From Chloroflexota bacterium (GTDB lineage: Bacteria > Chloroflexota > Anaerolineae > Anaerolineales > Villigracilaceae): a stretch of DNA of 64,000 nt. The position numbers and the translations under genes were made by a program. Location of the stretch: positions 186,001 to 250,000 of the forward strand of contig JACPVF010000016.1 of NCBI GenBank assembly GCA_016191845.1. The letters run 5' to 3'. Numbering within the stretch: the first letter of the stretch is position 1; every line of letters starts with the position of its first letter. Below the pieces are notes generated by a model, which did not search any database, was not told the DNA's origin, and saw only the letters and a program-made list of their open reading frames with translations. Of this stretch, positions 25,926-35,270 are shown one piece after another.

Positions 25926-26911
25926 GTCGGATTCGCTTCCTGATAGATCCTCGCAATGACCTCTTCCAGCGGCGGGTCGGAGATGGTGATGTCGACCACA
26001 TCGCCTGCTTCGGTGAGGTGTGAGAGCACTTTCTGGACAGGCGTCTGGTGCGTGTCGAAGCGCAGCTTGACGCCGTAGTGGCCGACCTTGAGCACTTCCA
26101 CGCCGTCGAGGTGGAAGTCGCGCGAGACCTGCTCGGCGTAGCGCACCTCGACCATCTTGCTGGCCAGGTATTTGCGCTTGAGGTTCGAGACCTTGTCTTC
26201 GTACACGATCTGCCCGTGGTTGACGATGATGACGCGTTTGCACATGGCTTCCAGGTCGCCCGCGTCGTGTGAGGTGAGCAGCACACCCACGCCTTCCTCC
26301 TGGTTCATGCGGCGGATGGCGTCGCGGATGTGCTGTTTGGCGACCACGTCCAGGCCGATGGACGGCTCATCGAGCAGGAGTAGCTTCGGGCGGTGGAGCA
26401 GGGAGGCGGCCACCTCGCAGCGCATGCGCTGTCCAAGCGAGAGCTTGCGCACGGGAGTCTCCAGCAGGTCCTGGATCTCGAAGGCCTCGGACAGGAATCC
26501 GATGCGGCGCTTGACGTCCTTGTCATCCAGCTCGTAGATCTTGCCGAACAGCATGAACGTGTCGATGGCGGGCAGGTGCACCCACAGCTGCTGGCGCTGA
26601 CCGAAGACCGTGCCGATGTGATAGGCCAGCTTCTGGCGGTCCTTCCAGGGCGTGAAGCCCAGCACACTGGCCTCGCCTGCGCTGGGATGCAGGATGCCTG
26701 TCAGCATCTTGATGGTGGTGGATTTGCCCGCCCCGTTGGGACCGATGAACCCGAGCAGCTCTCCCGCTTCCATCTGGAACGAGAGGCCGCGTACCGCTTC
26801 GACGGAGCTGTACTGCGGGCGGACCAAGGCGCGCAACGACCCGCCCAGCCCCGCGGCTTTGCGCTTGGCTCGGAAGGTTTTCTGAAGGTTGGTGACGGTA
26901 ATGGATGACAT
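25922..26911 (-). CDS. ABC-2 exporter ATP-binding protein
   Basis: A 329-residue ATPase. Walker A is GPNGAGKSTT, the Q-loop is GTVFGQRQQLW, the signature is LSLGQRMRCE (LSLGQ in place of LSGGQ, common in this subgroup), Walker B is LLLLDEPSIGLD, and the switch is TSHD. A C-terminal extension of about 90 residues has a DrrA-like fold. It powers the two ABC-2 permeases at 23370-24942. The start lacks a clear ribosome-binding site; TACAAT about 25 nt upstream could be its -10 box. Confidence 0.93.
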   Translation of the reverse strand: MSSITVTNLQKTFRAKRKAAGLGGSLRALVRPQYSSVEAVRGLSFQMEAGELLGFIGPNGAGKSTTIKMLTGILHPSAGEASVLGFTPWKDRQKLAYHIGTVFGQRQQLWVHLPAIDTFMLFGKIYELDDKDVKRRIGFLSEAFEIQDLLETPVRKLSLGQRMRCEVAASLLHRPKLLLLDEPSIGLDVVAKQHIRDAIRRMNQEEGVGVLLTSHDAGDLEAMCKRVIIVNHGQIVYEDKVSNLKRKYLASKMVEVRYAEQVSRDFHLDGVEVLKVGHYGVKLRFDTHQTPVQKVLSHLTEAGDVVDITISDPPLEEVIARIYQEANPT

Positions 26912-26987
26912 TTTTTAGACCGTGGATGCATTTATTGTACAGGAGATTCGCGCTAAGCGGAGAGGTGGTGTTCTCCCGCCTCGTAGT

Positions 26988-27034
26988 CGACACCTGCCTG
27001 ATTTGCCAAGCAAATCACGGGCGGTGCCAGGGAG
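26988..27034 (-). repeat. 47-bp repeat, right copy (inverted partner at 25024-25070)
   Basis: An exact 47-nt reverse complement of the left copy, running from CGACACCTGCC to GGTGCCAGGGAG. It is flanked by fragments of the CTTCGACTGCG family (27055-27105) and by CGCGCTAAGCG at 26950, so it is part of a larger composite element. Confidence 0.9.
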
Positions 27035-27054
27035 TGCAATGGTTGCAAGATCGC

Positions 27055-27105
27055 CGCACTTCGACTACGGCCTTCGACAAACGCTCAGGCCTCCGCTCAG
27101 CGCGG
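27055..27105. repeat. Composite copy of the CTTCGACTGCG repeat family
   Basis: GCACTTCGACTACGGCC ... GCTCAGGCC ... CGCTCAGCGCGG, next to the stop of the metalloprotease gene. Two CTCAG half-motifs suggest one copy inserted in another. Confidence 0.55.
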
Positions 27106-27106
27106 A

Positions 27107-27790
27107 TTATTCCAAATGTAATTTGTTCCCATGCTCCTTCAGCCAGCGGACGTGAACCTTGCAGTCGGGCAAAATATCCCCCACCAGCTTCCAGAACTTC
27201 GGTCCGTGGTTGTGGTGGACGGTGTGCGCCAGTTCGTGGACCACGACGTAATCCACCACTTCAGGCGGGGCCATCAGCAGACGCCAGGCGAAGGCCAGCT
27301 CGTTCTTGGAATTGCACGATCCCCAGCGTGTGCGGGCGGAGGTGATGCGCAGTCCGCGATAGCTGAAATGATGCAGGCGGGCGAAATGGTCGAGACGGGA
27401 TTGCAGATAGCCGCGGGCCTGTTCCTTGTACCAGGCTTCAAAGTAGGTTTTCGCGTTGACCTGCGCCTTCTGCGACAAAGTAAAGCGCAGGCCGTCAAAT
27501 TGCAGGGCAGGCCGCTGGGCAGGGACCAGGGTCAACGGGATGAACTGCCCCAGCCAGAGGAACGAGTCGCCTGTCTCGAAGGTATGGCTCGGGCGCTGGG
27601 CCGCGCGCGCCTTTAGTTTGGACTGGGTGCGCAAGACCCAGTCCGCTTTCTGTGCCAGGAACTCCTGAATGGCGGAGTTGGCCAGCTTCAACGGCGCGCG
27701 GACGGTCAACGTGCCGTCCGTGTCGATTACCAGCGCCAGCGTGCGCCGCCGCGAGCGCACCAGACGATAGTCAGGCAGGGGAGAGGTCAT
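27107..27790 (-). CDS. YgjP/DUF45-type M48-like zinc metallopeptidase
   Basis: A 227-residue soluble protein. The zinc site is HELAH in VVHELAHTVHHNHGPKFW, with the third ligand expected in the downstream His. The family block SARTRWGSCNSKNELAFAWRLLMAPPEVVDYV is complete. YgjP-type proteins often associate with restriction or phage-related genes, but here no such neighbours are seen. The start at 27790 has no clear ribosome-binding site; a TATGAT box about 12 nt upstream suggests a very short leader. Confidence 0.9.
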   Translation of the reverse strand: MTSPLPDYRLVRSRRRTLALVIDTDGTLTVRAPLKLANSAIQEFLAQKADWVLRTQSKLKARAAQRPSHTFETGDSFLWLGQFIPLTLVPAQRPALQFDGLRFTLSQKAQVNAKTYFEAWYKEQARGYLQSRLDHFARLHHFSYRGLRITSARTRWGSCNSKNELAFAWRLLMAPPEVVDYVVVHELAHTVHHNHGPKFWKLVGDILPDCKVHVRWLKEHGNKLHLE

Positions 27791-27818
27791 GCAGGGAAGT
27801 CTATCATAAACAGACGAT

Positions 27819-29068
<1,250 letters not shown>

Positions 29069-29138
29069 GATTGACATCGTCGTTTCTCACAGCGCATTTC
29101 CCATTCCCCCTGTCAGCGGAAATTAATCCGCCTATGGG

Positions 29139-29144
29139 TATAAT
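29139..29144 (+). promoter_or_regulatory. -10 box upstream of uppP
   Basis: TATAAT about 33 nt before the uppP ATG, followed by a leader containing TTAAGGAAC as a ribosome-binding site. Confidence 0.6.
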
Positions 29145-29177
29145 CGGGGACATACTACGAAGCTTAAGGAACATTTC

Positions 29178-29996
29178 ATGACGATATTGCAGGCATTGAT
29201 TTTGGGGGTCATCGAGGGGTTGACCGAGTTTCTTCCTGTTTCGAGCACCGCCCATATCCTGCTCACTGAGAAGCTATTGGGCGTTCCCGCAGATCAGACG
29301 GCGTTTGTGTTCACCGTACTGGTGCAATTGGGCGCCATCGCCGCCCTGGTGTTGTATTTCTGGCAGGACCTGTGGTCTTTGTTGTTGGCCTTCCTCACGG
29401 GAATCCGCACCCGCAAGCCGTTCGAGGATTTCGAGTCCAGGCTGGCCTGGCTGGTCCTGTTGGCTAGTCTGCCGACGTTGGTGATCGGGTACCTCATCCG
29501 CGACCTGGTTACGGATCTGTTCACCGATCCGCTGGCCAGTGCGGGCTTGCGCCTGTTGGTGACGGCTGTCCTGCTGACCGCCGCCGAATTGCTCTACAAG
29601 GCCCAGCGCCCGCTGACGGGCATCACCTGGCTGGATGCGTTGTGGATCGGCGTGGTGCAGGTGCTGACGATCCTGCCTGGCTCCTCCCGTTCGGGGGCGG
29701 CCATCCTGGGCGGTATGTCGCGCGGCTTTGACCGTTCGTCCGCGACGCGCTTTGCCTTTCTCATGTCCGTGCCGATCATGTCCGCGGCGGGGATTTACGA
29801 GGGGTTGGGTGCGCTCACGCACGAGACCCTGTCCTTCCTGCCTGTCATCCTGGTCGGGTTGATCGCGGCGGGGATCTCGGGCTGGTACTCCATCCGCTGG
29901 CTGGTGAATTACGTGAGCAAGCGCTCGTTGTATCCTTTTGTGATCTACTGTCTCGTGCTGGGCGTCATTTGCTTTGCCGCCTACCTCATCCGCTGA
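29178..29996 (+). CDS. uppP: Undecaprenyl-diphosphatase
   Basis: A 272-residue membrane enzyme (BacA type) that dephosphorylates undecaprenyl pyrophosphate to recycle the cell-wall lipid carrier; overproduction gives bacitracin resistance. The two catalytic blocks are EGLTEFLPVSSTAHILL and LPGSSRSGAAILGGM, facing the external side. Eight or so TM helices are visible. It is followed after 13 nt by an M20 peptidase gene in the same orientation. Confidence 0.96.
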   Translation: MTILQALILGVIEGLTEFLPVSSTAHILLTEKLLGVPADQTAFVFTVLVQLGAIAALVLYFWQDLWSLLLAFLTGIRTRKPFEDFESRLAWLVLLASLPTLVIGYLIRDLVTDLFTDPLASAGLRLLVTAVLLTAAELLYKAQRPLTGITWLDALWIGVVQVLTILPGSSRSGAAILGGMSRGFDRSSATRFAFLMSVPIMSAAGIYEGLGALTHETLSFLPVILVGLIAAGISGWYSIRWLVNYVSKRSLYPFVIYCLVLGVICFAAYLIR

Positions 29997-30009
29997 CCCT
30001 GAGGCTCTC

Positions 30010-31107
30010 ATGGACATGAAATCCCTGCTCCGACAACTGGTCGAGATCGAATCTCCCACCAGCGACAAGGCTGCCGTGGATCGCGTTGGCGCGCGGGTGG
30101 CCGAGGAAGCTCGCGGGCTAGGTGCACAAGTCGAGGTCGTGCCCAATGCCGAGACGGGCAACCACGTCATCTCGCGTTTCCCGTCCGCCGACGGCCGCAC
30201 TGAGGGCGGCATCCTGCTGCTCTGCCACATGGACACGGTCTTTCCGCTGGGCACGCTCGAGCGGATGCCTTTCCGCGAAGCCGACGGCAAACTCTATGGT
30301 CCAGGTGTGCTCGATATGAAGGCGGGCATCGTCATCGCGCTGGCGGCAGTCGAGTCCGCCCAGGCGCATGGATTGAAACATCCTGTCACCCTGTTATGTA
30401 CCTCGGACGAAGAGACGGGCAGCCACACCTCGCGCGCGTTGATCGAACGCCTGGCCCGCGAATCCGCGATGACCTTCGTGCTCGAAGGTGCCATGCCCGA
30501 TGGCGCGCTCAAGATCTGGCGCAAAGGTGTGGGCGAGTTCAAGGTCCACGTCAAGGGGTGTGCAGCGCATGCAGGCGGCGACCACAAGAATGGGCGCAAT
30601 GCCATCGAGGAGATGGCGCATCAGGTCATTGCCATCCAAAAACTGACCGACTATGACAAGGGCACGACCGTCAGTGTGGGCGTCATCCAGGGCGGCACGG
30701 TCTCGAACGTGGTGCCCGAGGAAGCTTTCATCGAAGTGGATGTGCGCGTCCTGCAACCCGAAGAGTGGTCCCGTTTGGAGACCGCCATGCAATCCTTGCA
30801 TCCCGTATTGGATGGAACCGCCATCACTGTAACGGGCTTCCTCAATCGCGGTCCCATGCCCGTCACCGAAACGACGAAAACTGTCTTCGCCAAGGTCCAG
30901 TCCATCGCGGCGGGCCTCGGCATGGACGTCCAATCGGGCGGCACGGGCGGCGTCTCGGATGCGAACTTCGTGGCGGCCCTCGGTCTGCCCGTGCTGGATG
31001 GGCTGGGCGCGGTCGGCGAGGGCTATCATTCCGAACGTGAGTTCATCCACGCCGCCAGCCTGGAAGAACGCGCCAAACTGCTTTCTGCGTTGATTCAAAA
31101 TTGGTGA
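30010..31107 (+). CDS. M20 family metallopeptidase (glutamate carboxypeptidase-like)
   Basis: 365 residues, soluble, no signal peptide. Metal and catalytic residues are in LLLCHMDTVFPLG, GVLDMKAGI, SDEETGSHTS (catalytic/metal Glu) and near the C-terminus GTGGVSDANFVA. Layout fits carboxypeptidase G2/ArgE-like enzymes that remove C-terminal amino acids from small amides or peptides using two zinc ions. GAGG lies 5 nt before the ATG. Its stop overlaps the next gene's GTG start. Confidence 0.9.
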   Translation: MDMKSLLRQLVEIESPTSDKAAVDRVGARVAEEARGLGAQVEVVPNAETGNHVISRFPSADGRTEGGILLLCHMDTVFPLGTLERMPFREADGKLYGPGVLDMKAGIVIALAAVESAQAHGLKHPVTLLCTSDEETGSHTSRALIERLARESAMTFVLEGAMPDGALKIWRKGVGEFKVHVKGCAAHAGGDHKNGRNAIEEMAHQVIAIQKLTDYDKGTTVSVGVIQGGTVSNVVPEEAFIEVDVRVLQPEEWSRLETAMQSLHPVLDGTAITVTGFLNRGPMPVTETTKTVFAKVQSIAAGLGMDVQSGGTGGVSDANFVAALGLPVLDGLGAVGEGYHSEREFIHAASLEERAKLLSALIQNW

Positions 31108-31745
31108 CCTTGAAACTGCGACAAGCCCTGATCGCTTCCTTGCTGTTGTGGATCGCTGCCTGCGCCCCCACGCCGACAGCGGCTCCCGTTTCCCAGGCGG
31201 ACGTCTACGCCTCGGCCGCGGCGGGTCCCTGGCTGACGGAAGCGTTCACCTGTGCTGCGGACTCGAACCTTGTCTTGAATGTGGTTCATGATCCCGCTCA
31301 AGCCGACCTGATTCTCCGTATCGGTGAACCCGCGGACCTTTCCACGCCCGCCTTTCAGATCGACACGGAAGAGATTCTGGTCGTCACGCATCGCGAGAGT
31401 CCGCTGCAAAACATGACCCTCGAACAAGTGCAAAGCCTCTTTATGAAAGGCGACCCGTCAGTGCAGGTCTGGGTCTATGCCTCAGGCGAGGATGTGCAGG
31501 AGGTGTTCGATCAGGCTGTGATGGCGGGACGTCCCATCAACTCCTTTGCGCGGATAGCCTCGTCGCCGCAGGAAATGTCCGATGTATTGAACGCCCAGTC
31601 GGATGCGGTTGGCATCCTGCCGCGCCACTGGCTGGCTGGCAGTCCGCGTTTTATCTATTCGGTTGGAAGTGTGCCCGTGTTGGCTGTTACTTCATCCGAG
31701 CCGCAGGGCGCTTTGAAAACCTTGATTGCCTGTTTACAAAAATAG
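31104..31745 (+). CDS. Lipoprotein with a PstS-like substrate-binding fold
   Basis: 213 residues. A signal peptide ends in lipobox WIAACAP. The body contains TEEILVVTHRESPLQNMTLEQVQSLFMKG and VGILPRHWL, which resemble the phosphate-binding-protein-like (PBP) domain. No ABC permease genes adjoin. The GTG at 31104 overlaps the M20 stop (GTGA), so it is probably co-translated. Ligand unknown. Confidence 0.75.
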   Translation: MTLKLRQALIASLLLWIAACAPTPTAAPVSQADVYASAAAGPWLTEAFTCAADSNLVLNVVHDPAQADLILRIGEPADLSTPAFQIDTEEILVVTHRESPLQNMTLEQVQSLFMKGDPSVQVWVYASGEDVQEVFDQAVMAGRPINSFARIASSPQEMSDVLNAQSDAVGILPRHWLAGSPRFIYSVGSVPVLAVTSSEPQGALKTLIACLQK

Positions 31746-31753
31746 GAGGCAGC

Positions 31754-32149
31754 ATGTTCGCGATTCCCGTCTTCGATGTGGCTGGGCCTGGAGTGGTCCT
31801 TTTGGTGGTTGGAATGGGATTGTTGGCTTTGTGTATCCTGACCGCGCTGATCGTCGTAGCCGAGGCGGCTGTTTTGTTCTTCCTCAAGTGGGGGACGTTC
31901 AAGCGCAGCCTGCTGGCTTCGCTGGTGATGAACTTGGTCACGACCTTGATCGGCGGCGGATTGATGTTCCTGCTTTCGAACACGTATCTGGGGTTGCTGG
32001 TGGACTTTCTCCTGTCGGTGTTGATCGAGGGCGGCGTGCTGCTTCTCTTCAATCGCGAGACGGTCCGCAAAAATTGGATCGCTGCCCTGGCGGCCAACGC
32101 GGTCAGCTATCTGCTGATTCTGCTCCCCGCGGTCTTGATCTTTCGCTAA
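31754..32149 (+). CDS. Small polytopic membrane protein
   Basis: 131 residues, four TM segments, strong AGGAGG ribosome-binding site. No family recognised. It lies 8 nt after the lipoprotein gene and touches the start of the transporter gene, so it is part of the same operon. Confidence 0.75.
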   Translation: MFAIPVFDVAGPGVVLLVVGMGLLALCILTALIVVAEAAVLFFLKWGTFKRSLLASLVMNLVTTLIGGGLMFLLSNTYLGLLVDFLLSVLIEGGVLLLFNRETVRKNWIAALAANAVSYLLILLPAVLIFR

Positions 32150-33166
32150 ATGAACTGGCTTCTGCCGCTCCTGCTCGGGCTGGCGCATGGCGTCTCGGAT
32201 GCTTCCGCGGGATTGCTGGTGGGCCTCATCTGGAGGTCGAACCTGCCGAACGGGGCGCTCCTTGTTTTGCTCTACAACGGGGTCGCCTTTGGCCTTCAGC
32301 CTGCGGCGGGCCTGGCCCTCGATGCATGGAACCAGCCCAGGCGGGGCGCTGCCCTGGGGCTGGCCTGTACTGCGCTGGGACTGTTCGCCAGCCTGCATTC
32401 TGTTGCGCTCGGTATGTTGCTGACGGGGATTGGTTCCGCCTTTCTGCATGCGGGCGGCGGGGCGGTGGCCATCCAGGCGCGGCCTGGGCACGCGGCGCAA
32501 ATCGGCTTGTTTGCCGCCTTTGGCGTGGTCGGGCTGGCATTGGGGACTTTGGTCTCGGCAATTTTCTCGTTCAAGACCGTGATGATGTTCATCCTGCCCC
32601 TGCTGCTCGTTGCAGCGCTGGTCTGGTTCTGGAAACCTCGTCTCCTGGCGGATTCTCATCCCGCAGCTGCCGACTCGTTCGCCTCTGCCACGTCGACAGC
32701 GGCCATCGTGCTGGTGGCGGCGGTTGCCGTCCGCTCCCTGGCCTGGACGGGGACACAGACCAGTCAGCAGGTCGTCAGCGCGTTACAACTGGCCCTTGCG
32801 GCGGGGACGGGCAAGCTGCTGGGCGGATTCCTCTCCGACCGTCTTGGCTGGCGGACCTGGTCCATGTTGGCGTTGACGGGAGCATTGGTGCTATTGGCTT
32901 TTGGCGCAGGATGGGCGGCGGCCGTGATGGTGGGTGTGGCCTTGCTGCAATCGCTCACACCGCTCTCGATGGCAGCCATGTTCAGGCGGATGCCGAACTC
33001 GCCCGCCCTGACATCCGCGCTGACCAATGGCCTGGGCGTGATGTTGGGCGGCATTGTTTTCTTCTTCCTGCCGCGGGGCTGGTTCGGTCCGGGCATCCTC
33101 ATTCCTGCCATGATCGTCAGCGGCCTGTTGTACTTTTGGGCTTTGACAGTAAAATACGACTCGTAA
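32150..33166 (+). CDS. MFS-like transporter
   Basis: A 338-residue membrane protein of about eleven TM segments. LGLAHGVSDASAGLL, GSAFLHAGGGAVAIQ and LLGGFLSDRLGWRTW are the family-like motifs of a compact MFS transporter. It starts immediately after the preceding stop codon. Substrate unknown. Confidence 0.75.
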   Translation: MNWLLPLLLGLAHGVSDASAGLLVGLIWRSNLPNGALLVLLYNGVAFGLQPAAGLALDAWNQPRRGAALGLACTALGLFASLHSVALGMLLTGIGSAFLHAGGGAVAIQARPGHAAQIGLFAAFGVVGLALGTLVSAIFSFKTVMMFILPLLLVAALVWFWKPRLLADSHPAAADSFASATSTAAIVLVAAVAVRSLAWTGTQTSQQVVSALQLALAAGTGKLLGGFLSDRLGWRTWSMLALTGALVLLAFGAGWAAAVMVGVALLQSLTPLSMAAMFRRMPNSPALTSALTNGLGVMLGGIVFFFLPRGWFGPGILIPAMIVSGLLYFWALTVKYDS

Positions 33167-33202
33167 CAAAAATCTTATTGTTTCCTCGCCAAAGGAGAAG
33201 CC

Positions 33203-35182
33203 ATGTCCGAGCCGTTCGACACTTCGACTGCGCTCAGTGCAAGTTTTGGAGGTGAGATCGTCTGGCGTCCCACGCCCGCGCATGTCGAGCGCGCACACCT
33301 GACCGCGTTCATGCATCAGTATGGGATCGCCGATTTTAACGAGTTGATGCAGCGTTCCACGCAGGATGTGGCCTGGTTCACGGATGCAATCCTGAAGTAT
33401 CTCGACATCCAGTTCTACCAGCCGTATTCACAAGTCGTGGATCTGAACAAGGGCATCCAGTTCCCCAAGTGGTGTGTGGACGGCAAAATGAACATCGTCC
33501 ATAACCTGCTCGATAAGTATCAGTCCAGTGGGGCGGCGGATCGCCTGGCGATGGTCTGGGAGGGGGAGGAACATATTATCCGCAATTTCACGTATCGCGA
33601 ATTGTATGGCATGGTCAACAAGACGGCCAACGCGCTGCGCTCGCTCGGGTTGGGCAAGGGTGACGCGGTCGGTCTGTTCATGCCGATGACGCCCGAGATC
33701 GTGATCGCCTTGCTGGCCATCGCCAAGATCGGGGGGATCATCCTGCCGTTGTTCTCGGGATATGGCGCGGGCGCGATCGTCTCACGCCTGAACGATGCCG
33801 AGGCCAAGGCCCTCTTCGCTGCGGATGGGACCTTCCGCCGCGGCAAGCCAGTGGACATGAAGTCCATTGCCGACGAGGCCGCCGCGCAGGTGACGACTCT
33901 TCAACACATGATCGTCCTGCAGCGCACGGGTCAGTCTGTGTCCATGATGGCGGGCCGCGATCATTGGTGGCATGAGCTGATCCAGATCCAGTCGCCGCAG
34001 GCCGAGACCGAGGTCACATCCGCCGAGGATCCGTTGATGATCATCTACACGTCGGGCACCACGGGCCGACCCAAGGGCGCGCTGCACACCCATTGCGGAT
34101 TCCCTGTCAAGGCCGCGCAGGACATGGCCTTCGGCACCGACGTCCACGCGGGGGACGTCATCTATTGGATGACCGACATGGGTTGGATGATGGGTCCCTG
34201 GCTGGTCTTCGGTGCTTTGGCGCTCGGGGCGACCCTGCTGCTTTACGACGGTGCGCCCGATTTCCCTGGCCCCGACCGATTGTGGGAGTTGACTTCCACT
34301 CACAGGGTGGCGCAGTTGGGCGTCTCGCCGACCTTGATCCGCTCCTTGATGCATCACGGCGAGGAGCAATTCAAAGGTCAGGATCTCTCCGCCTTGCGCT
34401 GTTTCGCCTCGACGGGCGAGCCGTGGAATCCCGAGCCGTGGAAGTGGCTGTTCGAGAAGGTCGGTGAGGGCAGGCGGCCGATCATCAACTACTCGGGCGG
34501 GACCGAGATCAGCGGTGGCATCGTGATGGGCAATCCGCTGTTGCCGCTCAAGCCGTGTGCCTTTTCCGCGCCCTGCCCGGGCATGGATGCGGACGTCTTC
34601 AACGAGCATGGCCGTCCGCTGCGCAACGCGGTGGGGGAGTTGGTGATCAAGGCCCCGTGGATCGGCATGACGCGCGGATTCTGGCGTGACCGTCAGCGAT
34701 ATCTTGATACCTATTGGTCGCGCTGGGAGAACGTGTGGGTGCACGGCGATTTTGCCGCCATCGACGAGGACGGCCTGTGGTACATCCTGGGTCGCTCAGA
34801 TGACACGATCAAGATCGCGGGCAAGCGGTTGGGCCCCGCCGAGGTGGAGTCGATTCTCGTGCGGAATCCCACCGTGGTCGAGTCAGCTGCCATCGGTGTC
34901 CCGCATGAGGTCAAGGGCAGCGAGTTGGTGCTGTTCGTCGTGCTGAAGAAGTCCGCCCAGCCGAGCGAGGAATTGCGCCGCGAACTGCACGACCTGGTCG
35001 TGGCCGAGATGGGCAAGCCGCTTGCGCCCAAGGCGGTACTGTTCGTCAGCGACCTGCCCAAGACGCGCAACGCCAAGGTTATGCGGCGCATGATCCGCGC
35101 GGCCTACCTTGGGCTGGAACTGGGTGACACATCCTCGCTGGTCAACCCCGAGGCGGTGGAGGAGATCCGCAAGGCAAGATAA
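33203..35182 (+). CDS. AMP-dependent acyl-CoA synthetase (acetyl-CoA synthetase-like)
   Basis: 659 residues of the ANL superfamily. The P-loop is IIYTSGTTGRPKGALHTH. Other blocks are YSGGTEISGG, the hinge GLWYILGRSDDTIKIAGKRLGPAEVE, and the C-terminal lysine in PKTRNAKVMRRMIR. It activates a short carboxylic acid (acetate or propionate is most likely for this length) to acyl-AMP and acyl-CoA. A good AAAGGAG site precedes the ATG. Residues 5-12 (FDTSTALS) are encoded by a small copy of the CTTCGACTGCGCTCAG repeat, so the extreme N-terminus may be repeat-derived. Confidence 0.92.
   Translation: MSEPFDTSTALSASFGGEIVWRPTPAHVERAHLTAFMHQYGIADFNELMQRSTQDVAWFTDAILKYLDIQFYQPYSQVVDLNKGIQFPKWCVDGKMNIVHNLLDKYQSSGAADRLAMVWEGEEHIIRNFTYRELYGMVNKTANALRSLGLGKGDAVGLFMPMTPEIVIALLAIAKIGGIILPLFSGYGAGAIVSRLNDAEAKALFAADGTFRRGKPVDMKSIADEAAAQVTTLQHMIVLQRTGQSVSMMAGRDHWWHELIQIQSPQAETEVTSAEDPLMIIYTSGTTGRPKGALHTHCGFPVKAAQDMAFGTDVHAGDVIYWMTDMGWMMGPWLVFGALALGATLLLYDGAPDFPGPDRLWELTSTHRVAQLGVSPTLIRSLMHHGEEQFKGQDLSALRCFASTGEPWNPEPWKWLFEKVGEGRRPIINYSGGTEISGGIVMGNPLLPLKPCAFSAPCPGMDADVFNEHGRPLRNAVGELVIKAPWIGMTRGFWRDRQRYLDTYWSRWENVWVHGDFAAIDEDGLWYILGRSDDTIKIAGKRLGPAEVESILVRNPTVVESAAIGVPHEVKGSELVLFVVLKKSAQPSEELRRELHDLVVAEMGKPLAPKAVLFVSDLPKTRNAKVMRRMIRAAYLGLELGDTSSLVNPEAVEEIRKAR
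33220..33239. repeat. Intragenic copy of the CTTCGACTGCG/CGCTCAG repeat
   Basis: CACTTCGACTGCGCTCAGTG, a short palindrome inside the first codons of the acyl-CoA synthetase. It is read in frame. Confidence 0.55.
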
Positions 35183-35187
35183 AAACA

Positions 35188-35227
35188 CTTCGTCCTGTCT
35201 GCGCCGTGCGCGGCGTAGCCGAAGGAT
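35188..35227. repeat. Divergent CTTCGnCTG-family repeat
   Basis: CTTCGTCCTGTCTGCGCCG ... CGGCGTAGCCGAAGGAT with an inner CGCCGtgCGCGGCG hairpin, between the acyl-CoA synthetase stop and its terminator. Confidence 0.45.
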
Positions 35228-35239
35228 AGATTTATTGAA

Positions 35240-35265
35240 AAACGTCCCGTATCAGCGGGACGTTT
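35240..35265. terminator. Rho-independent terminator of the acyl-CoA synthetase
   Basis: AAACGTCCCG / CGGGACGTTT, a 10-bp stem with a 6-nt loop, followed by CCTTTTT. It can also serve the minus-strand amidase ending at 35271. Confidence 0.88.
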
Positions 35266-35270
35266 CCTTT

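Noticed and set aside
25926-26243. N-terminal extension of the DUF2785 protein
   Set aside because: The extension reads through the ATPase gene in another frame; the ATG at 25925 gives an exact ATGA overlap and a family-like N-terminus.
24943-27106. Insertion sequence or transposon between the repeats
   Set aside because: The only genes between the 47-bp inverted copies are the DUF2785 and ABC ATPase genes; no transposase and no target-site duplication were seen.
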